Assembly: GCA_020848035.1 (NCBI GenBank)
Contig: JADLAX010000066.1
Span: 1-64,000, forward strand
DNA length: 64,000 nt
Reading direction: 5' to 3'
Source of the DNA: Anaerolineae bacterium
Lineage (GTDB): Bacteria > Chloroflexota > Anaerolineae > Promineifilales > Promineifilaceae
A model generated the notes under the pieces. It made no database searches. It saw nothing but the letters and a program-made list of their open reading frames with translations, and had not been told where the DNA came from. Within the stretch, counting starts at the first letter, position 1. Each line of letters opens with the position of its first letter. Shown here piece by piece: positions 9,242-16,422 of the stretch. The position numbers were made by a program, and so were the translations under genes.

Positions 9242-10393
9242 TTAGTAACGGCCGTATTCCTCCACCGCATCCACCATCGCCAGCACGTTCTCCGGCGGCA
9301 CGTCGTTCATGATGGTGTGGACCGAGGCCAGCAGGTAGCCGCCACCCGGCCCCAGCGCCTCAATCACCCGCTTCACCTCGCGGCGTACGTCGTCGGGGGT
9401 GCCGAAGGGCAGCACGCGGTGCGTGTCGATGCCGCCGCAGAAGGCGATCTTGTGGCCAAAGCGCTGCTTCAGCTCCGCCAGTTCGGACATGCGCCCGGCG
9501 GAGGTCTGGATTGGGTTCAAGATGTCCACACCCATTTCCACCAAATCATCAATCAGGGGAAAAACATCGCCGTCGGTGTGGAACAGCACCTTGGCTTTGG
9601 TGCGCGCTTTGATGAAGGCGATGTAATCGGCGTGGAACGGCTTCACAAATTCGCGGTACATTTTGGGCGACATGAGCAGGCTGGTTTGCGTGCCCAAATC
9701 GTCGCCAATTTTGATGATGTCCACGTTGTCGCCCAGCTCGCGCAGAAAATGGTCCATCAGTTGTTTACATAAGTCGGTGATTTTGGCCAGCAGTGCTTTG
9801 GCAAAGTCCGGCTTTTCCACCATGGCCATCATGAAGGTGTCCATGCGCTGCATCTGGAAGGCGCGCTCCAGCGGGAAGAGCAGCCAGGGCGTGGCCATGA
9901 TGGCGTACTGGTTTTCGGCGGCCAGCGCGGCCGCTTCGGCGCGGACATGGGCGACGCGGCTGGGGTCGTCCATGTCGGGCCAGTTAAACGCTTCCAAATC
10001 GGCGATGGTTTGGGCGTCGGCCAGCGGGTTGATGTGGGGGAACCAGTCGCCGGGGCTCAGCTCCACCTGGCCGATGCCCCAGGAGTCGAAAAACGGCGTG
10101 CCTGGTTCGCGGCTGGCGTTGGCCTGAAAGTTGGCCGCTGGATGGCGATCCAGCACGGGGCGCACGTCGGTGCCCAGGCGTTGGAAGATAGCTTCGGTGG
10201 GAACGGCCGTGCCCAATTCCGGCCAATCGTACAGGTAGCGATCTTCACCCTCCACACCCAGCAGCTGCTTGAGCTTCTGGTACGTTTTCATCTTGATGCC
10301 AGTGGCGTTGCTGACGCCCAAAATAATGGGCACCCGGTCGGGCTGTTCGTGGTTGATGGCGGCTAAAACGCGCTCACGTGGGGTCATGGTCAT
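9242..10393 (-). CDS. Uroporphyrinogen-decarboxylase-family protein
   Basis: A 383-residue protein of the UroD/MtaA/CmuA superfamily. Seen: N-terminal TPRERVLAAINHEQPDRVP, the central KIGDDLGTQTSLLMSPKMYREFVKPFH, FHTDGDVFPLIDDLVEMGVDILNPIQ and the C-terminal GGGYLLASVHTIMNDVPPENVLAM. The last two are typical of the methyltransferase-like branch rather than true HemE. The start is set by GAAGGAG four bases before the ATG. No corrinoid protein or other methyltransferase gene is nearby. The reaction is unknown: decarboxylation or methyl transfer are both possible. Confidence 0.8.
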   Translation of the reverse strand: MTMTPRERVLAAINHEQPDRVPIILGVSNATGIKMKTYQKLKQLLGVEGEDRYLYDWPELGTAVPTEAIFQRLGTDVRPVLDRHPAANFQANASREPGTPFFDSWGIGQVELSPGDWFPHINPLADAQTIADLEAFNWPDMDDPSRVAHVRAEAAALAAENQYAIMATPWLLFPLERAFQMQRMDTFMMAMVEKPDFAKALLAKITDLCKQLMDHFLRELGDNVDIIKIGDDLGTQTSLLMSPKMYREFVKPFHADYIAFIKARTKAKVLFHTDGDVFPLIDDLVEMGVDILNPIQTSAGRMSELAELKQRFGHKIAFCGGIDTHRVLPFGTPDDVRREVKRVIEALGPGGGYLLASVHTIMNDVPPENVLAMVDAVEEYGRY

Positions 10394-10742
10394 GTTACTC
10401 CTTCTCGTTCCCACGCTCCGGCGTGGGAATGTTTGTTGCGGCGCTCTTGGTGTCTAACAATCAAAATGGGCAACACCTGGACCCCCACCCTAGCCCTCCC
10501 CCTACGAGGGGGAGGGACCTGGCCCCCTCTCCCTCCCAGGGAGAGGGTTGGGGTGAGGGTGGTTGGTTATCCGATTTGATTTTTAATCTACAACTGCGCC
10601 GCGTTGTGGGACGCAGGAGCGTCCTGAGCTTCATTCCACGCGGAGCGTGGAACGAGTAGGTGAACCGGATATTTGTTTATTCGTTTGATGGCGGTTAACA
10701 TACCAGGATTCTACACGGCAACCACAAATTTTCGACCTGATT
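10394..10742. other. Gene-free repeat-rich spacer
   Basis: Divergent intergenic region between the UroD-like gene (minus) and add (plus). It is filled mostly by repeat family H (10404-10430, 10610-10655) and family A (10481-10560). The add promoter must lie within the last 90 bases, which are AT-rich, but no clear boxes are seen. Confidence 0.7.
10481..10560. repeat. Dispersed repeat family A, copy 2
   Basis: Same two-hairpin unit as 4-84, in the same orientation. Confidence 0.85.
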
Positions 10743-11753
10743 ATGCCTGTTATTCATCCCAATTTGCCCCTCATTGACCTGCATCGCCACCTGGATGGCA
10801 GCGTGCGCCTGGAAACGATCTTAGACGTCGGTTTGCAGTACAACTTGCCGCTGCCCGCAAAAGATTTGGAAGGGTTACGGCCGTTTGTCCAGGTCACCAC
10901 CCCCGTCCCCGGCATCCTCGAATTTTTCACCAAGTTTGAATGGATGGTGGGCATCCTGGTGAATTACGACATTTGCCGCCGCATCGCCTACGAAAACGTG
11001 CAGGATGCCCAGCGCGAAGGCATCGACTACATTGAGCTGCGCTTTAGCCCCGCCTTTATGGCCCAGCCGCACGGGCTGGACCCGGCCGGCATTGTGGAAG
11101 CGGTGGTCGATGGCGTGGCCGCCGGGCAGCGCGATTTTGGCGTGCGGGCCAACCTTATCGGTATCATCAGCCGGACGTTTGGTGTGGCGGCTGGTTGGCG
11201 CGAGTTAGATGCTTTGCTCAGCCAGCGGGACCATTTGGTGGCGCTGGATCTGGCCGGGGATGAAGTGAATTACCCTGGCGAGCTGTTTGTCGAGCATTTT
11301 AAGCGCGGTCGGGAGGCTGGTTGGGCGATTACGGTGCATGCGGGGGAGGCGGGGGGCAGTACGGCCGTCTGGCAAGCCCTTCGTGAATTGGGTGCCACGC
11401 GCATTGGCCACGCCGTACGCGCCGTTGATGATCCGGCGCTGATGGCCTACCTGGCGGAAAACCGCATCGGCGTAGAGATGAACCTGACCAGCAACGTGCA
11501 AACCAGCACCGTGCCCGACTACGCCCGCCATCCCCTCAAAACGATGCTGGAACACAATATTTTGGCCACGATCAACACTGATGATCCGGGCATTAGCGCC
11601 ATTGACTTGCCCTTTGAGTACCGCGTGGCGGCCACGGAAGCGGGCTTGAGCCAGACGCAAGTAACCCAGGCGCAGCAAAATGCGTTGGACCTCGCCTTCT
11701 TATCCCCAGAAGAAAAAGCCGCTTTGGCGGCCCAAAAACGGCAATCGATTTAG
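10743..11753 (+). CDS. add: Adenosine deaminase
   Basis: Zinc hydrolase that converts adenosine (or deoxyadenosine) to inosine in purine salvage. Seen: metal-site motif DLHRHLDGS near residue 12, VHAGEAG around 198, RIGHAV around 220 and NTDDPGIS around 278. Together these supply the zinc His residues, the catalytic Glu and the Asp pair. At 336 residues it is full length. Aminodeoxyfutalosine deaminase is a close relative, but menB in this genome points to the classical menaquinone route, which favours true Add. It ends two bases before the stop of the convergent NmrA-like gene. Confidence 0.88.
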   Translation: MPVIHPNLPLIDLHRHLDGSVRLETILDVGLQYNLPLPAKDLEGLRPFVQVTTPVPGILEFFTKFEWMVGILVNYDICRRIAYENVQDAQREGIDYIELRFSPAFMAQPHGLDPAGIVEAVVDGVAAGQRDFGVRANLIGIISRTFGVAAGWRELDALLSQRDHLVALDLAGDEVNYPGELFVEHFKRGREAGWAITVHAGEAGGSTAVWQALRELGATRIGHAVRAVDDPALMAYLAENRIGVEMNLTSNVQTSTVPDYARHPLKTMLEHNILATINTDDPGISAIDLPFEYRVAATEAGLSQTQVTQAQQNALDLAFLSPEEKAALAAQKRQSI

Positions 11754-12608
11754 TTAGCTGACGGTGCGTGTGATGAAATCGGCCAGGCTGGTGGGTTCGC
11801 GGCCGAGCAAAAAGCGCAGCACCTGCGGATTGCCCGCCATGCCGCTTGCGGCGTAGTAGGCAAACATGGCAACGGCCGTTGCGGCGGTTTGTTTGCCCAT
11901 GCCTCTGGCCAGCGCCTGGGCCTGCCACGCTTCCGGGCTCACCGGGCGGACTTCGATGGGGCGGTGCAAAATCTGGCTGAAGGTGTCGGCAACGGCCGTT
12001 TGGCTCAGCGGCTCGGTGCCAACCAGTTCGTAGGTGGCGTAGCGGTGCTGCCCGTGCTCAGTCAGCACTTTGGCGGCGACGGCGGCCACATCGTACAAGT
12101 CAACCAGGCTCAGACTGGTTGCGGCGGGGTAGGGCACGGGCAAGATGCCGTCTTTCTGGATGGTGGGCAGGTAGGTGAGCAGATTTTGCATGTAGGCGGT
12201 GGGCTGCAGCACCGTGAAAGACAGGCCGGAATCAAACAGAATTTTTTCCATCTTGAGCTTGCGCCAATGATGGGGCATTTCCCGAATTTGGGGATGGATG
12301 ACGGAGTGGTAGACGACGCGGCAGTTGCCAATGGCCCGGGCGGCGGCGACCATCAGCTGGCCAATGCGCACTTCATTCGGATGCAGGTTGGGGCCGATGT
12401 GGTAAATGTGGGAAACGGCCGTAGCCGCCAGACGCCACACGTCCGCATCGAGCAGGTTCCCCACGACAACCTCGGTGGCGCCTGCCTGTCGGGCAGGCAA
12501 AATCTGGTTGTCGTTCCGCACCACGGCCCGCGTTTTGGCCCCACGTGCTTTTAAGGCGGCCAAAACCGCCAACCCTGTTTTGCCTGCTGCGCCAGTGACT
12601 AAGATCAT
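11754..12608 (-). CDS. NmrA-like NAD(P)-binding protein
   Basis: A 284-residue atypical short-chain dehydrogenase/epimerase of the NmrA/HSCARG type. Seen: N-terminal Rossmann motif VTGAAGKTG (4-12), a basic patch RAVVRN for the NADP phosphate, and the family block LQPTAYMQNLLTYLPTI. The start follows TGGAGAATTGGC. It may be a redox sensor or a quinone/flavonoid-type reductase; the sequence does not decide. It faces add tail to tail with no gap. Confidence 0.75.
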   Translation of the reverse strand: MILVTGAAGKTGLAVLAALKARGAKTRAVVRNDNQILPARQAGATEVVVGNLLDADVWRLAATAVSHIYHIGPNLHPNEVRIGQLMVAAARAIGNCRVVYHSVIHPQIREMPHHWRKLKMEKILFDSGLSFTVLQPTAYMQNLLTYLPTIQKDGILPVPYPAATSLSLVDLYDVAAVAAKVLTEHGQHRYATYELVGTEPLSQTAVADTFSQILHRPIEVRPVSPEAWQAQALARGMGKQTAATAVAMFAYYAASGMAGNPQVLRFLLGREPTSLADFITRTVS

Positions 12609-12716
12609 GCCAATTCTCCAGATGGTGTTGAAATTCTCAAGTGTGCTTGTGTTGTAGAAGGTCAGCCCACAATTTTGACATACTGCTGCGTTGAAGGCTA
12701 ACTTTTGCCCTCTATT

Positions 12717-13907
12717 TTATGGCGCAGGCTTACCAACCGCCTGAACCTCGTGGGGAGCAGGATCACTTGTCGGCCAGGTGGTTGGTGGCTGCGCCATGCC
12801 GCGCCAGGGCACAAAAAACAGCCAGGCGACCAGCGGTGCGACCACGCTGCCCAGTTCGCCGATGGGCAGCTGGATGTACAGCGCCAGGAGAATCACAAAG
12901 AGGGCCAGCTGCCAGCGGCGGTGCATGGCCATCAGCCCCAGCAGGGGCAGCAGCAAAATGCCGTCGTAGGCGCGGGTGTAGGGAGTGAGGATGAGAACGG
13001 CCGTTAACCACCCGGCCCACCATGCTGGGGATGTACCTTTTTGCAGCCACGCCCAGCGGGCCATCACCAAAACTACCAACACGCGCACCGGCTGGGCCAG
13101 CCAGAGCGGCCAGCCCCACAGCGTCAGCTCCCGCTCCAGGGTGGATTTCCACAGCGGGGCGGTAATTTCCTGTACGGCCGCCGCCTTGCTGATGAGCCAG
13201 GGCGGGGTGATCAGCAGCGTGCCGCCCAGCAGCAGCCCGCCAACGATGGCGAGGCCAATCAGCCGCCGGTCGCGCTGCCACAGCATCTCTAGCAGCAGCG
13301 GCGCAGCGATAAAAATGCCCAGCTGCGGCTTGATGCCAATCAGCAAAAACGCCAGCACCAGTTGGATAACTTGCCAGCTCCCAGACCTGTCAGGTTTGCT
13401 TTTGGACGTGTTGCCTTGTGGTGGAAACCTGACAGGTCTCACCAAATTCAACGCCCAAATTGTGCCCAGCAGCACCAGCGGCGTTACCTGCCCAAACAGC
13501 AGGGTAATCAATGCCCAGGGGAGGAGGATGAGGAGCAACGGCCGTAATCCCCTAAACCCCCACGCCTGCATCTGCAACAGCGCGGCGCTCGTTACGCCAA
13601 CCAAAAACAGCACCCACACCGTCCGGGCAATTTCCGGCGGCAGCAGGCCAAACGGCAGCAAGATGGGCAGCAGCCAGGCGGGGCTGAAGAAGTCGGGTGG
13701 AGCGCCCTGGTCGGTTTCGATGTATTCGGCCGTGTATGGATTTTCGCCCGCCAGCATGTAGCGCGCCGCCGGGTAAAAGGTCTGGTCGAAGTCGCGCAGG
13801 CGGGGCATTTGCGGGGCGATGAGGATAACGGCGGCCACCAGCGCTGCGAGGGCGAGGAGGAGGATGAGGGGGAGGTGGGAGGATAGGGAACGGCCGTTCT
13901 TAACCAT
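12717..13907 (-). CDS. GT87-like polytopic glycosyltransferase with in-frame repeat
   Basis: A membrane protein of about 396 residues with around ten hydrophobic helices and the DUF2029/GT87 pattern: an early RDFDQTFYPAARYMLAGENPY loop that resembles the catalytic Asp region of polyprenyl-phosphate mannosyltransferases. I chose the ATG with AAAGGT upstream; a GTG ten codons earlier is the alternative. Residues about 157-175 are encoded by repeat family E (13383-13439), which sits in a loop and keeps the frame open. It probably adds a sugar to a lipid or surface glycan. A similar gene lies at 15009. Confidence 0.65.
   Translation of the reverse strand: MVKNGRSLSSHLPLILLLALAALVAAVILIAPQMPRLRDFDQTFYPAARYMLAGENPYTAEYIETDQGAPPDFFSPAWLLPILLPFGLLPPEIARTVWVLFLVGVTSAALLQMQAWGFRGLRPLLLILLPWALITLLFGQVTPLVLLGTIWALNLVRPVRFPPQGNTSKSKPDRSGSWQVIQLVLAFLLIGIKPQLGIFIAAPLLLEMLWQRDRRLIGLAIVGGLLLGGTLLITPPWLISKAAAVQEITAPLWKSTLERELTLWGWPLWLAQPVRVLVVLVMARWAWLQKGTSPAWWAGWLTAVLILTPYTRAYDGILLLPLLGLMAMHRRWQLALFVILLALYIQLPIGELGSVVAPLVAWLFFVPWRGMAQPPTTWPTSDPAPHEVQAVGKPAP
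13383..13439. repeat. Repeat family E inside a coding sequence
   Basis: AGACCTGTCAGGTTT (13383-13397) and its exact reverse complement (13425-13439) enclose a 27-base loop. It is translated in frame within the GT87-like protein. Other copies are at 24413-24446 (intergenic) and 43688-43728 (inside a carboxylase gene). Confidence 0.9.
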
Positions 13908-13940
13908 CAGTTCAATTACCTTTAAACAATTGCCCACGCC

Positions 13941-14966
13941 TTACAAATCATCATAAACGGCGTCCTCATCATTTTCCCAAACGCGGGAGAACGCTTTCTT
14001 TGACGCAGCTGCGCCAAATCCAGACCACAGTTGCGGTTCCCATTCATCTTTGACTGGCCGAAACCCAATATACCCAGGCATTGGGTCCGGTTCATTGTTA
14101 AACACTGGCATGAAGTAAAACCAGGCTGGATCATGATGCTCTCGTTGTGTTTGGCCTTTGTGTCTATATGAGTCGAGCCACTCTGGCAAATTCCCTACCA
14201 TGTCCCAAATACCGAAAGGGCTGACACTATTGGGATAACCATCAACAGGCGTAACGGAACCGGCACTTTTTAAATGTTCAGGACGAACTGACATAGCTAA
14301 TGTTCGATAAAAGTTACCCCGCAATGGATCCCATTCATTGCCCCAGGGATAAAACAGGCTCTCAGGCCCACGAGCGGCATATTCCCATTCCAGTGCGGTT
14401 GGCAAGCGTCCCCCGATCCACTCACAATACTGTTTAGCAATTTCCCACTCTACCGGAATAGGATCGTTTTGCTCAAATCTGTTGATTTGCCGCTGGTGAA
14501 TCTCCTCCAAAGGGTACTTGTCAAAAAAGGGCTGACCATGTGCTTTTGTGACGGGAAAACGTGCCATATAAAATGATTTCACGGTTACCGGTTTAGCCGC
14601 AGCAACCCGCTTCACCCGCCCAGGTTCAGATGCCTCAGTAATGGCTTCCATTTGGGTTAGCTCTCTTTCAATGGTTAGGGCAAATCTCAAATTAGGGTAC
14701 TTATTGTTGCTGCCCAAAGCGAGAACTTCATCGGGTGTTCCTTTTAAATATGGCCTTACTTTGTTTTTGGGATCGGTTTCTAGTAACTTCCAATAGGGTC
14801 TCATATTAGCCAAATAATCATTCAGTATGGCTTCTTCATCCTGAGTCCAGTTGTCAAAATTCACCATTTGATACGCTTTTTGACGGATGCGTTTTATCTG
14901 TTGCTGTGAAAATGCAGGCGTAAATTCGCTCTCAGGAATTTTTACCCAATCAATTTTCTTCATCAT
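13941..14966 (-). CDS. Formylglycine-generating-enzyme (SUMF1)-domain protein
   Basis: A protein of about 341 residues. The second half has the FGE-sulfatase fold: YMARFPVTKAHG, GGRLPTALEWEYAARG, FYPWGNEWD, SPFGIWDMVGNLPEW and YIGFRPVK. The first 140 residues match nothing I recognise. A 35-residue tail follows GFRPVK. No sulfatase is nearby, and the copper-site cysteines of true FGE are not evident in the terminal block, so this is more likely one of the many SUMF1-fold proteins of other function. It is AT-rich, lacks the octamer and splits two glycosyltransferase genes, suggesting insertion. The start is the ATG after AAGGGCAACCTG; an ATG at 14996 is possible. Confidence 0.7.
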   Translation of the reverse strand: MMKKIDWVKIPESEFTPAFSQQQIKRIRQKAYQMVNFDNWTQDEEAILNDYLANMRPYWKLLETDPKNKVRPYLKGTPDEVLALGSNNKYPNLRFALTIERELTQMEAITEASEPGRVKRVAAAKPVTVKSFYMARFPVTKAHGQPFFDKYPLEEIHQRQINRFEQNDPIPVEWEIAKQYCEWIGGRLPTALEWEYAARGPESLFYPWGNEWDPLRGNFYRTLAMSVRPEHLKSAGSVTPVDGYPNSVSPFGIWDMVGNLPEWLDSYRHKGQTQREHHDPAWFYFMPVFNNEPDPMPGYIGFRPVKDEWEPQLWSGFGAAASKKAFSRVWENDEDAVYDDL

Positions 14967-15008
14967 CAGGTTGCCCTTTTTTGATAGCTTGGTCATCCCA
15001 TTAACAGT

Positions 15009-16232
15009 TCACGATTCACCCTTCACAATTCTCAACTTATCTCCCCACGCCAGCCACACCAGCCCCAGCAGCAGCCCAATCGGCAGGGGGAGGTAGGTCG
15101 CGGGATGTTCAAAATCCCCCTGAATAGTGCTGAGGAAGAGCGCCCAGGTGCCTACCAGCAGCGCCAGCAGCAGTGCGGCCACCCACAAGTTGCCGCCGCG
15201 CCAGCGCTGGCTCACCGTGTGCAGCAGCAAAAAGAGCGGAATGTACATGATGACGTAATTCGTCGTCGCCGTGCGCACGATGATGCTGTTGGTCACAATC
15301 AGCGTCAGGCCGATGATGAAGAGGAACTTGGGCGTGGTGGTTGCCTCGCGGCGCAGCTGCCACCACTGCCACAGCATCACCCCCAGCAGCAGAGCAATCA
15401 AAACATATTCCACCGGCTGGCCCAGCTGCGGGAAAAAGGTGCCAGTGATCACCCGCAGCGGCGAGGGGGTGACGGTGTAGGCGGGGTAATAACGCACCTG
15501 GTCGATGAAGCTGGTGAGCCAGCTGGGCAGCAGCAAAAAGGAGAGCCCGGCCAGCAAAGCCATCGCCCCGGCAAAGCCAGCCACAAAGTGCCACCGTTGG
15601 TGCCAAACCGCCCACAGCAGCAGTGCCGGGATGATCAGGTAGCTCATCTGCGGCTTGAGGGTGGTGAGCGAGAGCAGCGCCCCGGCCAGCACGTTGCGGT
15701 CGTGTTTAAGGGCCAGCAAGGTGCCCGCCAGCCAGAGGAAAATCGGCCCGGCAAACTGGCCCAGGATGATGGTACGGGTGCTGTTGTACATGATCACTGA
15801 CCAGAGCAGCGTGATGGCCAGCAGCCAGGGCGGCTGCCGCCATTCCAGCAGGCGCAGCGTGGCAATCACCCCGCCGATGAGTGAAAATTGCACAAAGACC
15901 AGCCAAATTGCCTGCACCCAGGCGTAATCCAAATTGACCAGCGGCCAGAGCAGGAAGACGGTGTAGAACGGGTAAACAAACAGCACCTGGTCCTGGTCGG
16001 GGCGGGCCAGATTGCCACCGTACAGCACCCGCTGAATCGCTTCGGTGGCGGTTTGGGAGTACGGATCGATTCCCTCCTGCCAGAAAAGCTGGGCCCCTTT
16101 CCAGCGGGGAAAAAAGTCGTTGGCACCGGGTACTTTAGACGTGAAGAAGGTGTACATTCCCACCACGCTAAAGGTGAAAAGGAGGAGCGCTAAGGCGAAA
16201 ATGAGTAAGTTTCTGCGGTTGAGTAGGTTCAT
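15009..16232 (-). CDS. GT87-like polytopic glycosyltransferase
   Basis: A 407-residue membrane protein with about ten hydrophobic helices, typical of DUF2029/GT87 lipid-linked sugar transferases. Seen: N-terminal helix (8-30), GANDFFPRWKGAQLFWQEGIDPYS with the likely catalytic acidic residue, then VLFVYPFYTVFLLWPL. The order and spacing resemble the gene at 12717. The last few codons come from repeated spacer-type sequence. Expected to use a polyprenyl-phosphate sugar to build a surface polymer or glycolipid. The acceptor is unknown. Confidence 0.7.
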   Translation of the reverse strand: MNLLNRRNLLIFALALLLFTFSVVGMYTFFTSKVPGANDFFPRWKGAQLFWQEGIDPYSQTATEAIQRVLYGGNLARPDQDQVLFVYPFYTVFLLWPLVNLDYAWVQAIWLVFVQFSLIGGVIATLRLLEWRQPPWLLAITLLWSVIMYNSTRTIILGQFAGPIFLWLAGTLLALKHDRNVLAGALLSLTTLKPQMSYLIIPALLLWAVWHQRWHFVAGFAGAMALLAGLSFLLLPSWLTSFIDQVRYYPAYTVTPSPLRVITGTFFPQLGQPVEYVLIALLLGVMLWQWWQLRREATTTPKFLFIIGLTLIVTNSIIVRTATTNYVIMYIPLFLLLHTVSQRWRGGNLWVAALLLALLVGTWALFLSTIQGDFEHPATYLPLPIGLLLGLVWLAWGDKLRIVKGES

Positions 16233-16300
16233 TGAATGTAATTGAGTAATTGAGTAATTATTCCTTTAACAACAAATTTATTGGACGGCGAAGAAGAAAA

Positions 16301-16363
16301 ATCAAAGATTACGCAGATTTAGCAGATTTTTAATCTTTTTAATCTGCGTAATCTGCTGATTAA
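16301..16363. repeat. Dispersed repeat family G, copy 2
   Basis: ATCAAAGATTACGCAGATT followed by AATCTGCGTAATCTGCTGAT, flanked on both sides by AATTGAGTAATT-type short repeats (16239-16258 and 16393-16418). It fills the gap between two membrane-protein genes. Confidence 0.75.
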
Positions 16364-16422
16364 AACCCTTTTGGCTCTGGCTTGTTCAGGTTGGGCAATT
16401 ACTCAATTACCCAATTACAGTT

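Noticed and set aside
13941..14966. A diversity-generating-retroelement target protein
   Set aside because: No reverse transcriptase, template repeat or adenine-biased variable region is seen in the window.
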